Assembly (NCBI GenBank): GCA_025362095.1
Contig: JANYIJ010000173.1
Coordinates: 1 to 32,889, forward strand
Reading direction: 5' to 3'
Length of the DNA stretch: 32,889 bases
Source: Gemmatimonadota bacterium
GTDB lineage: Bacteria; Gemmatimonadota; Gemmatimonadetes; Gemmatimonadales; Gemmatimonadaceae
Part shown: piece after piece, positions 16,388 to 25,046 of the stretch
Layout of the letters: each line of letters opens with the position of its first letter
Numbering within the stretch: the stretch's first letter is position 1
Made by a program: the position numbers and the translations under genes
The notes under the pieces: generated by a model
What the model was told of the DNA's origin: nothing
The model's input: the letters and a program-made list of their open reading frames with translations, nothing else
Database searches by the model: none

Positions 16388-17140
16388 TTACGGCTCAGCC
16401 GCCTGCGACGCAGCACCGCCGACGTGAATCACAAAAATTTCGTCGAGCGTGGGAGCCCGTCCGTTCACGCGGTGCGATTCCTTCATCGAGCCGAGCGGCG
16501 CGCTGAGGACGATTTCGCCTTTGCGGAGCATCGTGACGTGGTCGGCCACGAGCTCGACCTCGTCCAGTAAATGGGACGAGAACAATACCGTGCGCCCTTC
16601 GCCTGCGATCGTGCGGAGGATTGCGCCGAGAATGTCACGGCGGACGATCGGGTCGAGCCCGGACGATGGTTCGTCGAGCACAAGCAGCTCCGGTCGATGG
16701 GCGAGGGCGACGAGCAGTCCTGCCCGCGCTTTCTGTCCCTTCGAAAGGCTCTTGATCTTCGCCGCGCTGTCGAGCGCGAACATCTCTCGCAATTCTTCCG
16801 CGTACGCATCATCCCACGCCGGATAGAACGCGCGCGAATAGCGGATGAGCTCGTCGACGCGCATCCAGCCGGGGAGATCGTTCTCTTCGGACAAGTATCC
16901 GATGCGGGACAGCACACCGACGGGATCCGCGACAGGATCGAGGCCGAAGACGCGCACCGATCCACTCTCCGCGCGCAGCAGCCCCAAGATGTGCTTAATG
17001 AGCGTCGTCTTTCCGGCGCCGTTCGCCCCGACTAGGCCGTAGACCGCCCCGCGCGGGAGCGCAAGGTTGATCGCGGATAGCGCCGTTGCCGCGCCGAACC
17101 GGCGCGTCAGCTCCGAGATCTCAATAACCGGTTCATTCAT
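16388..17140 (-). CDS. ABC transporter ATP-binding protein
   Basis: A 250-aa nucleotide-binding subunit that powers the permease encoded immediately downstream. Walker A GANGAGKT (38-45), signature LSKGQ (132-136, a variant of LSGGQ common in export ATPases of the CcmA/ABC-2 group), Walker B ELLVLDEP (151-158), D-loop SSGLDP and the switch His in SSHLL (His190) are intact. The ATG at 17140 gives the natural N-terminus MNEPVIEISELTRRFG; the tracked start at 17257 would run far into the heme synthase gene. As placed, the start overlaps the 3' end of the heme A synthase gene by 8 nt. Co-transcription with heme A synthase raises, but does not show, a link to cofactor or respiratory-chain handling. 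Confidence 0.95.
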   Translation of the reverse strand: MNEPVIEISELTRRFGAATALSAINLALPRGAVYGLVGANGAGKTTLIKHILGLLRAESGSVRVFGLDPVADPVGVLSRIGYLSEENDLPGWMRVDELIRYSRAFYPAWDDAYAEELREMFALDSAAKIKSLSKGQKARAGLLVALAHRPELLVLDEPSSGLDPIVRRDILGAILRTIAGEGRTVLFSSHLLDEVELVADHVTMLRKGEIVLSAPLGSMKESHRVNGRAPTLDEIFVIHVGGAASQAAEP

Positions 17141-18164
17141 GCCGCGCCCCCGATGCATGCTGCCCCAGCAGTGCTGCGGTGAAGAGCAATAATGCTCCTG
17201 CCTGGTGCGCGACGCCAAGCCACACGGGAACGCTCTGCAACAGGGTCGCGATCCCAAGAGTTACTTGCAGCAGCACAGCGCCGAGCAGCAGCCGCGTTGC
17301 GCGCACGAGCCGCTCGTTCGGCGAGCGACGCGCTCGATACCAGATCCAGAGCGCAAGCGCGAACGTGACGGCCGCGATCAGTCGGTGATTGAACTGCACC
17401 GCCGCCGGGTTCTCGAACAGGTTCCGCCAAAACGGAGTGAGCTGACCGTACTCTGGCGGCACGAGTCCCGTGCCCATCAGCGGAAAGGTGTTGTAGATCT
17501 TCCCTGCGCGAAGCCCTGCGACGAACGCGCCGCTCGCCGCGGTGAACGGGACGAGCAGCGACAGCGCCATCAGGCTCGATCGCGCCGAATCATGGCCTGC
17601 GACCGGTCGCGAGGCGCGCGGCGCGATCAGCTCCGCCGCTGTCCATACCGTGAACGCGTACAATGCGAGCGCCGTCACGAGATGCGCCGCGAGCCGGTAC
17701 TGACTCACGCTCGTGCGCACGCTCAATCCGCTCTCCACCATCCACCAGCCGAGTGCGCCCTGCAACCCGAGCAGCACGAGCAATCCGATGAGCCGCGGCC
17801 AGAGTTCGCGGGGCAGGCGGCGACGGATCGCGAACCAGAGCAGCAGACCCGCGAGCGCAACGCCGACCAGCCGCGCCCAGAGGCGATGGGTGTATTCCCA
17901 CAGAAAAATCGTCTTGAACTCGCCAATCGACATGCCCTGATTGAGCAGCCTATACTGCGGAATTCGCTGGTATTTCTCGAATTCCGCCGCCCACTGTGCG
18001 TCGTTCAGCGGGGGAATCGCGCCGGTCATCGGCTTCCACTCGGTTATCGACACGCCGCTCTCGGTCAGGCGCGTGGCGCCGCCAATCAAAACGAGCAGCG
18101 CGATCATCGCGGCCCACACCGCGAGCCAGCGGCCGATTTCGCGCGCGTCGGCGGCGTCGGTCAC
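17133..18164 (-). CDS. ctaA: Heme A synthase (COX15/CtaA family)
   Basis: A 343-aa integral membrane enzyme that oxidises the C8 methyl of heme O to the formyl of heme A for aa3-type cytochrome oxidases. Eight transmembrane helices in two four-helix halves are expected and visible. The four conserved heme-ligand histidines are present: EYTHRLW (His93), AAHLVTAL (His161), QFNHRL (His260) and GVAHQAG (His320). The N-terminal GGATRLTESGVSITEWKP and NQGMSIGEFK motifs are of the longer COX15-like (type 2) form known from mitochondria and alphaproteobacteria rather than the short Bacillus CtaA. The GTG at 18164 overlaps the dehydratase stop (GTGA). No oxidase subunit or heme O synthase gene lies in the window. 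Confidence 0.95.
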   Translation of the reverse strand: MTDAADAREIGRWLAVWAAMIALLVLIGGATRLTESGVSITEWKPMTGAIPPLNDAQWAAEFEKYQRIPQYRLLNQGMSIGEFKTIFLWEYTHRLWARLVGVALAGLLLWFAIRRRLPRELWPRLIGLLVLLGLQGALGWWMVESGLSVRTSVSQYRLAAHLVTALALYAFTVWTAAELIAPRASRPVAGHDSARSSLMALSLLVPFTAASGAFVAGLRAGKIYNTFPLMGTGLVPPEYGQLTPFWRNLFENPAAVQFNHRLIAAVTFALALWIWYRARRSPNERLVRATRLLLGAVLLQVTLGIATLLQSVPVWLGVAHQAGALLLFTAALLGQHASGARHE

Positions 18165-19123
18165 GGGATGTCGCCGCTGAGGATCGTCGCGAGTTTTTTC
18201 GTGTCGATGTTTCCGCCGGAGATCACGCAGACGATTTTCTTCGCGCCGATTTCATTGGCGAGCGCAGCCGCAACCGACGCCGCGCCCGCGCCCTCGGCCA
18301 CGACCCGCGCGCGCTCGACAAGCAGCTTCACGGCGTCCGCGACTTGCCGCAGCGTGGCCTGTAACGATCCCGCGAGTTCCTGCTTCGCGAGCGGCCACAT
18401 CTCGGCGAGTACGCTCTTGCCGCCCATGCCGTCGACAAAACTCGCCGTATAGTCGATGCTCACCGGCCGGCCCGCCGCGAGTGAGGCCGCAAACGGCGCG
18501 CGCCCTTCGAGTTCCACGGCGTACACGCGCGTGTCAGGGCGAACCGAGTGCGCGGCGCACGCGATGCCGCACGCGAGTCCGCCGCTGCCGTATGGCACGA
18601 GAATGGCTCCCGCATCGGGAAGATCTTCGAAAATCTCCAGTGCGATCGTCCCATTGCCAGCCATGACCATTGGATCGGCGCCGGGATGAATGAACGTGCC
18701 GCGTTCGCCCGGCACGCTGTGCTCGAGAATCGCCTGCCACCAATCGGCGAACGGCACGAGTTGCACGCTCGCGCCGAGTCGTTCGATTGCCTCCAGCTTG
18801 GTTCGCGGCGCGTGATCGGGCGCGACGATGCGGCACGGCACGCCGAGCTCACGCGCCGCCCATGCGAGTCCCTGCGCCATGTTGCCCGCGCTTGCCGTGT
18901 AGACGCCTTGTGCAAGACGTTCCGGTGGAAGCGCTCGCATCGCGTTCAGCGCGCCACGGATTTTGAACGAACCGATCGGTTGAAGTGTCTCCAGTTTCAG
19001 GTAGAGCTCGCTCGGAGAATCCACCTGGAGGCGCACGAGCGGCGTGCGAAAGGCCGTCCCCGCGATTCTCGCGCGCGCGGCCTGGAATTCGGTCAAAGCG
19101 ATGGGGGCGAGCGGTTCGCGCAC
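18161..19123 (-). CDS. PLP-dependent threonine/serine dehydratase (fold-type II)
   Basis: A 320-aa cytoplasmic pyridoxal-phosphate enzyme that deaminates threonine or serine to a 2-oxoacid; serine racemase is a related alternative. The PLP lysine motif is PIGSFKIRGALNAM, the asparagine loop is SAGNMAQGLAWAA, the phosphate-binding loop is PYGSGGLACG, and SGGNID is near the C-terminus. There is no ACT regulatory domain, so this is the short catabolic-type enzyme. GTG at 19123 (MREPLAPIALTEFQ) gives the usual family length; the tracked start at 19717 would lie inside the divergent VWA gene. No good Shine-Dalgarno precedes 19123, so a start slightly upstream (for example TTG about 24 nt earlier) is possible. 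It is the first gene of the minus-strand operon. Confidence 0.88.
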   Translation of the reverse strand: MREPLAPIALTEFQAARARIAGTAFRTPLVRLQVDSPSELYLKLETLQPIGSFKIRGALNAMRALPPERLAQGVYTASAGNMAQGLAWAARELGVPCRIVAPDHAPRTKLEAIERLGASVQLVPFADWWQAILEHSVPGERGTFIHPGADPMVMAGNGTIALEIFEDLPDAGAILVPYGSGGLACGIACAAHSVRPDTRVYAVELEGRAPFAASLAAGRPVSIDYTASFVDGMGGKSVLAEMWPLAKQELAGSLQATLRQVADAVKLLVERARVVAEGAGAASVAAALANEIGAKKIVCVISGGNIDTKKLATILSGDIP

Positions 19124-19276
19124 GGAAGCCGGGAAATCTGTCAAGAGTCTGTAAACTGATTCGATTGCGTGAGGGTACTCAACAAACAGCCCCCTGCGGG
19201 TGTTAATAGATGATGCGGTGCTGATCCGTACGCCAACCTGCACCAATCCCGCCGTCTTTACAATTTCACCTCTCTG
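19124..19276. promoter_or_regulatory. Divergent intergenic region between the two large operons
   Basis: 153 nt separate the first gene of the minus-strand operon from the first gene of the seven-gene plus-strand operon, so promoters for both should lie here. The middle is relatively A+T rich (around GTAAACTGATTCGATTG and GTTAATAGATGATG). I could not find a -35/-10 pair with good spacing on either strand, nor a clear operator palindrome. The call rests on gene arrangement. Confidence 0.4.
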
Positions 19277-21613
19277 ATGGCGAATCCGCTCGGCGCGCTG
19301 TTCGCGTTCTTCTTCAAGTACCGGCCGGCGGTCTTCCAGCAGGGAGATTTCGCATTTGGCGCACCCGCGCCGATCGCGATTCTGCTGCTTGTCGGCGCGG
19401 CAATCACGGTGCCGGCAATGCTGAGCTATCAGCGCGTGCGCGGCAAGAGCTCTGAGCGGGACCGGTGGATTCTTCGCGGCCTGCGCATCGCGGCGCTCGC
19501 CGTGCTCCTCGTGTGCCTCCTGCGGCCGATGCTCCTGCTCAACGCCGCGGTGCCGCAGCGCAACTACGTCGGCGTGCTCATCGACGATTCTCGAAGCATG
19601 CAGATCGCGGATCGTGGCGGTCGTCAGCGCGCGGACTGGATTCGAGACTCGGTCTCGGCACCGAAGGCCGCGCTCATCGCCGCGCTGCGCGAACGCTTTC
19701 AAGTGAAGCTGTTTCATTTCGGCGCGAGCGCCGAGCGCATCGACGACGCCGGCGGCCTCAAGTTCGACGCGAACGAAACGAAACTCGGCGGCGCGCTTGA
19801 AGCCGCGAGGCGCGAGCTGGAGATGGTTCCGGTTTCCGGTCTGGTGCTGCTGACGGACGGCGCGGATAATTCCCGCGCGCCTATTGCGGACGAACTGCTC
19901 TCGCTCCGCGCGAAGCAGGTGCCCGTGTTCACCGTGGGAATCGGGTCGGAGCGCTTCTCTCGCGATATCGAAGTTCGCCGGGTGGAAGCGTCGAGCGCGG
20001 TGCTGAAGGGAAGCACGCTCGTCGCCGACGTGCTGGTGCGGCAGCGCGGATTTAATGGAGCGAAAGTGCCGCTGATGATCGAGGATGACGGGCGGCTGAT
20101 CGGACAGTCCGAGATCACGCTGCCACCAAACGGCGACGTTGCACCGGTGCGCGTGCAGGTGCGGATGTCGAGCCCGGGCGCGCGCCTGCTCACTTTTCGG
20201 ATTCCGCTTCAGCAGGGCGAGCAGGTCACACAGAACAACGCCCAGCAGGCGCTCGTGCGCGTGCGCAACGCGCGTGAGAAAATTCTATACGTCGAGGGTG
20301 AGCCGCGCGAGGAGATGCGCTTCATCCGCGCGGCCGTCGAAGCCGATTCGAATCTTCAGCTCGTCGCGCTCCAGCGGACGGCCGACAGGAAATTCCTGCG
20401 GCTGAACGTCGATGGTCCCGAGGAACTCGCCGCCGGCTTTCCCATCACCCGCGGCGAACTCTACGCGTATCGCGCGATCGTGCTCGGCAGCATCGAGGCG
20501 AGCTTCTTCACGCACGCGCAGCTCGCGATGCTCGCGGATTTCGTGAACGTGCGCGGCGGCGGCCTGCTGATGCTCGGAGGCCGGCGCGCGTTTGGTGAAG
20601 GAGGCTATGCGGGCACACCGCTCGCGGACGTGATGCCGGTGGTGATCGAAGGGAACGCGACGGGCGACAGCGTGTCGTTCCTCGCGGATCTCACCGCGTC
20701 GCTGACACCGGGCGGGGCCTCGAACGCCGTCACGCAGGTGGCGGGGGAATATTTGAAATCCGCGGAGCGCTGGAGAACGCTGCCGGCGGTGACATCGGTG
20801 AACCGCATTCGCCGCGTGAAGCCCGGCGCTGTCACGCTCGTCGATGGCAAGGTTCCGAAGGGCGGCCGCGCAGGCGTGCCCGCGGGAGAGCAGCTTCGCG
20901 GATACGAGCAGCCGCTGCTGGTCTATCAGCGATACGGGCGCGGTCTCTCGGTGGCGATGCCGATTCAGGATTCCTGGACCTGGGCGTTCGCCGCGGAGAT
21001 TCCCGTGGACGATCCGACGTTCCCCACGCTCTGGAAACAGCTGCTGCGATTTCTCACCGCGGATGTTCCGGGGCGCGTGACGGTGCACGCGCAGGCGGAT
21101 CAGGTGAACCCACGCACGCCCGTGGACCTGCGCGCGGAGGTCGCGGACAGCGCGTTCCTCACGGTGAACGACGCGCAGGTCGTGGCGCACGTTGCGGGGC
21201 CGGCCGGGCCGGTGCGCGATGTGCCGCTCGAGTGGGCCGTCGATCGCGATGGCGAGTACCGCGCTTCGTTCACACCCGAGACGCCGGGGATTTACACCGT
21301 GCGCATCGACGCGATGGCTCGCGATGGCAAGATCACGAGTGACTCGCTGTTCGTGCGCGTCGCGGATCTCAACGCGGAGTATGTGGACGCCGAGATGCGC
21401 GCGGCGCTGCTCCAGCGGCTGGCGCGCGAAACCGGCGGCCGGTTCTACACTCCCGAAACCGTGGGCACGCTCGCAGCCGATGTCGCGATGAGCAAGCGCG
21501 GCGTGACGGTCGCGAACGAGATGGATTTGTGGGACATGCCGGTGAACTTTCTGCTGCTCGTGACGTTGCTGAGCGCGGAATGGGGCTATCGAAAGCTGCG
21601 GGGCCTCGCATGA
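19277..21613 (+). CDS. Membrane VWA protein with class-I GATase-like domain
   Basis: A 778-aa membrane protein, first gene of the MoxR operon. Two N-terminal membrane segments (APIAILLLVGAAITVPAML; IAALAVLLVCLLRPMLLL) are followed by a von Willebrand A domain with an intact metal site: D103-D-S105-R-S107, the Thr in ETKLGGAL, and Asp in LLTDGADN. Next come Ig-like beta strands, then a segment typical of GATase-1-like domains in this family (LYVEGEPREEMRF, GGGLLMLGGRRAFGEGGY); the nucleophilic Cys of true amidotransferases is not there. A last helix (MPVNFLLLVTLLSAEWGY) returns to the membrane. Relatives occur beside MoxR and DUF58 genes. The ATG at 19277 has no strong Shine-Dalgarno. The stop overlaps the next ATG (ATGA). 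It probably forms a VWA complex remodelled by the MoxR ATPase. Confidence 0.85.
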   Translation: MANPLGALFAFFFKYRPAVFQQGDFAFGAPAPIAILLLVGAAITVPAMLSYQRVRGKSSERDRWILRGLRIAALAVLLVCLLRPMLLLNAAVPQRNYVGVLIDDSRSMQIADRGGRQRADWIRDSVSAPKAALIAALRERFQVKLFHFGASAERIDDAGGLKFDANETKLGGALEAARRELEMVPVSGLVLLTDGADNSRAPIADELLSLRAKQVPVFTVGIGSERFSRDIEVRRVEASSAVLKGSTLVADVLVRQRGFNGAKVPLMIEDDGRLIGQSEITLPPNGDVAPVRVQVRMSSPGARLLTFRIPLQQGEQVTQNNAQQALVRVRNAREKILYVEGEPREEMRFIRAAVEADSNLQLVALQRTADRKFLRLNVDGPEELAAGFPITRGELYAYRAIVLGSIEASFFTHAQLAMLADFVNVRGGGLLMLGGRRAFGEGGYAGTPLADVMPVVIEGNATGDSVSFLADLTASLTPGGASNAVTQVAGEYLKSAERWRTLPAVTSVNRIRRVKPGAVTLVDGKVPKGGRAGVPAGEQLRGYEQPLLVYQRYGRGLSVAMPIQDSWTWAFAAEIPVDDPTFPTLWKQLLRFLTADVPGRVTVHAQADQVNPRTPVDLRAEVADSAFLTVNDAQVVAHVAGPAGPVRDVPLEWAVDRDGEYRASFTPETPGIYTVRIDAMARDGKITSDSLFVRVADLNAEYVDAEMRAALLQRLARETGGRFYTPETVGTLAADVAMSKRGVTVANEMDLWDMPVNFLLLVTLLSAEWGYRKLRGLA

Positions 21614-22617
21614 TTGTTACCGCTCGCCGCTATCAGCTCCTGCTCACCGCATTCGGTTTTTCCTTTGCGGTTTGCAGTCTTCACGCTCAAACGCGTGTGG
21701 TCATCGTCTCCGGACTCGGCGGCGAACAGCAGTACTCGACGCAGTTCGCAGCACAGGCGCAAACACTCGCTTCTGCGCTGCACGATCGCTTCGGTGTGCC
21801 CGACTCGAACATCGTCTGGTTCGGCGAAGACAGCGTCAGCCGCGCGCGCTATTTCCGCGGGCAGTCCACCAAGCCGATCGTCGAGAAAGCGATCTTGGGC
21901 GTAGCGGCGCGTGCAGAGCCGGCATCGCAGTTCGTCCTCGTGCTGATCGGCCACGGCGCGGGTGAAGGTCCACAGACTCGAATCAGCATTCCCGGCCCGG
22001 ACCTCGACGGAAATGATTTCGCGCGTCTCCTCGCCGCGTTTCCCACGCAGCGCGTCGCGTTCATCAACCTCACGAGCGCCAGCGGTGACATGATCGCCAC
22101 CGTCGCCGGCGCGCACCGCGTGATCATCACTGCCGCGAAGACGGCGTTTGAGCGCAACGAGTCGCATTTCGCACAGTACTTCGTGGAGGCGTTCGCGAAG
22201 GATGGCGCCGACAGTGACAAGGACGGCCGCGTCTCGCTGCTCGAGGCGTTCCGCTACGCCGCGCTCGAGACGAAGCGCTTTTACGATAAAGGCGGCCTGA
22301 TGCAGACAGAGCACGCCCAGCTCGCGGACGATGGTGCCAAGGAGGGGAGTGGTGATCCCACGGGCCGGGCGGGCGACGGCGCACTCGCGCGCCGGTTCTT
22401 CATGGACGGCGGCAAAGTTGCGACGCTCGCGGCCGGCAGTGATCCGCGCCTCTCCGGCCTGTACGCCGAGGAGTTCACGCTGCAGGAACAGATCGACCAG
22501 CTGCGGGCGAAAAAAGCGCAGATGCCTTCGGACGCGTACGATGCTGCGCTCGAGCCCTTGCTCATTTCGCTGGCGCGAAAGGCGCGCGAGATTCGCGCGC
22601 TGGAGGGGCGGCAGTGA
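21610..22617 (+). CDS. Secreted caspase/C13-fold protein without catalytic Cys, with EF-hand loop
   Basis: A 335-aa exported protein. The ATG at 21610 overlaps the VWA stop (ATGA) and gives a signal peptide (MIVTARRYQLLLTAFGFSFAVCSLHAQ). The mature part has the caspase-like/C13 layout: VVIVSGLGG at the first strand, LVLIGHGAGEG with the His of the catalytic dyad (His115), then FINLTSASGDM (151-161), where proteases have a Cys. Here that position is Ser or Thr. Downstream, DSDKDGRVSLLE (201-212) is a perfect 12-residue EF-hand calcium loop. The C-terminal 60 residues look like a helical coiled region (LQEQIDQLRAKKAQM). From family knowledge, related proteins with the same TSASG segment occur in other bacteria, so Cys loss is probably conserved and the protein is a binding or scaffold pseudo-protease. 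That role is inference. Confidence 0.75.
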   Translation: MIVTARRYQLLLTAFGFSFAVCSLHAQTRVVIVSGLGGEQQYSTQFAAQAQTLASALHDRFGVPDSNIVWFGEDSVSRARYFRGQSTKPIVEKAILGVAARAEPASQFVLVLIGHGAGEGPQTRISIPGPDLDGNDFARLLAAFPTQRVAFINLTSASGDMIATVAGAHRVIITAAKTAFERNESHFAQYFVEAFAKDGADSDKDGRVSLLEAFRYAALETKRFYDKGGLMQTEHAQLADDGAKEGSGDPTGRAGDGALARRFFMDGGKVATLAAGSDPRLSGLYAEEFTLQEQIDQLRAKKAQMPSDAYDAALEPLLISLARKAREIRALEGRQ

Positions 22618-25034
22618 GGGCGCACGCAATGATCGCAGCACTGGCGGCGCTGCTCCCGGCTGCCGCGCTCGGCGCGCAGAACGCGCTCGGAGAATCGCTG
22701 CTCTCGCACGGCAGGATCGCTGCGGCCGAAAGCGCGTTCGTCCGCGCGATCGCCGATCACGCGCCCGACAGCCTCATGGCATCGGTGAATCTCGCGCGCC
22801 TTCATTTCAATCGCGGCGAGCGCGACCGCGCGATGAAGGAGTTCGACCGGTTCATCGACGTCTACAACAACGCGGGCGGAACGCTCACGAGCACCGAGTT
22901 GACCGCAGTCGGCATCGCGTGCCAGTACCTCGGCCGCGATCGGCCCGACCTGTTCAAGGACGCACTTAAGGCGTTCGATCGCGCGATCATGCTCGATCCG
23001 GCGAACCTCCATGCGAAAATTGCGGTCGGCGAGCTCTTCCTCGAGAAGTACAACAGCGCTGACGCGCAGACGGCGTTCGAGGAGGTGCTCGCTGCGAACC
23101 CGAAGGAGCCGCGCGCACTGCTCGGCGAAGCCAAGCGCCGTATCTTCGATTCGCGGCCCGGCGTAGACTCGTTGATCAGCCGGGCGCTCGAAATCAATCC
23201 GAATTTTTCGGAAGCGCACATCCAGCGAGCGCAGATGCTGCTGGAGATCGAGGAATACGCGCCTGCACAGAAGGAAGTGGAGCGAGCGCTCGCAATCAAC
23301 CCGGCGAGTTCTGAAGCGCTCGCAGTTCAAGCGGCCATCCGGTATGTGACGGGCGACACGAAGGGCTACGAAGAGACGCGTCAGCGCGCGCTCGCGCTCA
23401 ATCCGGCGAACGCCGAGTTCTATGTCACGATGTCGTCTGCGGCGAGCCGGATCCGTCTGTACGCGGTTGCCGCGTCGTTCGCGCTGCAGGGCATCGAAGC
23501 TGATCCCAAGAATTGGGAGGCGCATGCCCTGCTCGGCATGAACCAGCTGCGGCTCGGCAAAATGAAGGAGGGTCGCAGCAGCCTTGAGGCGTCATTCCTC
23601 GGCGATCCGTACAGCGTGTGGATCAAGAATACCCTCGACTTGCTCGACACCTTCGGCAACTATGATGAAGTCGCCGACGGCAAGTACACGACGATGATCG
23701 AGAAGAGCGAATCCCAGCTGTTCTCGATCTATTTGCGCGATCTGTCCGAGCGCGCGTACGCGACGTTCCAGCAGCGTTATCAGTTCACGCCGCCACCGCC
23801 GATTCGCATCGAGGTGTATAAGAGCCACGCGGATTTCTCGGTGCGAACTGTAGGTCTCGCGGGACTTGGCGCGCTCGGCGTGAGCTTCGGGACCACGCTC
23901 GCCTTCGATTCGCCGGCTGCTAAAGACGCGGGGCCGTTCAACTGGGGCTCCACCGTTTGGCACGAACTCGCGCACACATTTACACTCGGCCTCACCGAGC
24001 AGCACGTGCCGCGCTGGCTGTCAGAAGGATTGTCGGTTTACGAAGAGCATCACGCGCGTCCCGGCTGGGGCTCGAACGTGAGCGTCGAGTTCCTCGACGC
24101 GTTTACCGCCGGGAAGCTGGTGCCCGTGAGCCGGATGAACGACGGATTCATGCGCCCTGCGTATCCGGAGCAGGTGATTCTCTCATATCATCAAGCATCG
24201 GTGGTGTGCGATCTCATCGCGCGCGATTACGGTGAGAAGGCGCTGCTGCAGATGCTGCTCGAGTACAAGGCCGGACACACCACGGCAGAGGTGTTCCAGA
24301 AGGTCTTCGGCATGGATCTCAAAGCGTTCGACAAGAAATTCGACGCGTACATGCGCGAGCGATATGCCGGACCGCTCGCCGCGCTGAAGGATTCGTTGAA
24401 GGCCGGAACCGAAACCCCGGCGGCGGAGCTGCTCGCTCAGGCGAACGCATTGCCGCGCAGTTATCGCATTCAAATGTTGGCCGCCGTCACGCTCGCGAAA
24501 GCGGGGCAAGTGGACGCCGCGATCACGCTGCTCGAGCGCGCACGCGATCTTTTTCCGGAGTATGGCGGCACCGACAGCCCATACGCCGGCCTCGCTGCGC
24601 TCTACACCACGAAGGGCGACACCAAGAAGGCAACGGAGGCGCTCTCGCAGTACGTGCTGCACAACGAGACAGACTATCCGCTGCATCTCGAACTGGCCAA
24701 GCTCAGGACCGCTGCGGGCGACAAGGCGGGCGCCGCCGATGCGCTCGATCGCGCGCTGTACATCGATCCATACGACATCGCGGTGCACCAGCAACTCGCT
24801 GAGCTGTTTCAAGGGGTTGGCGACAAGGCGAAAACGGTGCGTGAGCGCCGCGCGGTAGTCGCGCTTGTTCCTGCCGACAAATCGGAGTCGTACTACCAGC
24901 TCGCGCTCGCGTATCATGAAAACTCAGAAGATCTGAACGCGCGCAAGACGCTGCTTCGCTCGCTCGAGGAAGCGCCGAACTATGTGAAGGCGCAGGAACT
25001 GCTGCTGCAGATCGTCGATGGAAAGAAACCCTAA
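22614..25034 (+). CDS. Secreted TPR protein with HExxH gluzincin (peptidase MA-type) domain
   Basis: An 806-aa exported protein combining tetratricopeptide repeats with a zinc metallopeptidase. GTG at 22614 overlaps the previous stop (GTGA), with GGAGGGG 5 nt upstream; a signal peptide follows (MIAALAALLPAAALGAQ). Residues about 25-330 are TPR-like helices (AFDRAIMLDPANLHAK, VERALAINPASSEAL, ALALNPANAEFY). The peptidase has WHELAHTF (His450, Glu451, His454) and a third ligand Glu471 in RWLSEGLSVYEE, the gluzincin arrangement, preceded by substrate-strand residues around 400-430. A second TPR set occupies about 600-806 (ALDRALYIDPYDIAVHQQL). Related to the peptidase_MA_2 family. The catalytic set is complete, so it should be active, unlike the preceding pseudo-protease. 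Substrate unknown; TPRs imply protein partners. Confidence 0.87.
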   Translation: MRAHAMIAALAALLPAAALGAQNALGESLLSHGRIAAAESAFVRAIADHAPDSLMASVNLARLHFNRGERDRAMKEFDRFIDVYNNAGGTLTSTELTAVGIACQYLGRDRPDLFKDALKAFDRAIMLDPANLHAKIAVGELFLEKYNSADAQTAFEEVLAANPKEPRALLGEAKRRIFDSRPGVDSLISRALEINPNFSEAHIQRAQMLLEIEEYAPAQKEVERALAINPASSEALAVQAAIRYVTGDTKGYEETRQRALALNPANAEFYVTMSSAASRIRLYAVAASFALQGIEADPKNWEAHALLGMNQLRLGKMKEGRSSLEASFLGDPYSVWIKNTLDLLDTFGNYDEVADGKYTTMIEKSESQLFSIYLRDLSERAYATFQQRYQFTPPPPIRIEVYKSHADFSVRTVGLAGLGALGVSFGTTLAFDSPAAKDAGPFNWGSTVWHELAHTFTLGLTEQHVPRWLSEGLSVYEEHHARPGWGSNVSVEFLDAFTAGKLVPVSRMNDGFMRPAYPEQVILSYHQASVVCDLIARDYGEKALLQMLLEYKAGHTTAEVFQKVFGMDLKAFDKKFDAYMRERYAGPLAALKDSLKAGTETPAAELLAQANALPRSYRIQMLAAVTLAKAGQVDAAITLLERARDLFPEYGGTDSPYAGLAALYTTKGDTKKATEALSQYVLHNETDYPLHLELAKLRTAAGDKAGAADALDRALYIDPYDIAVHQQLAELFQGVGDKAKTVRERRAVVALVPADKSESYYQLALAYHENSEDLNARKTLLRSLEEAPNYVKAQELLLQIVDGKKP

Positions 25035-25046
25035 CCGGAAAATCAC

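Noticed and set aside
19124-19717. N-terminal extension of the threonine dehydratase from the tracked start at 19717
   Set aside because: It would overlap the first 440 bases of the divergent VWA gene and has no homology-like content; the family begins at about residue 1 of the 19123 start.
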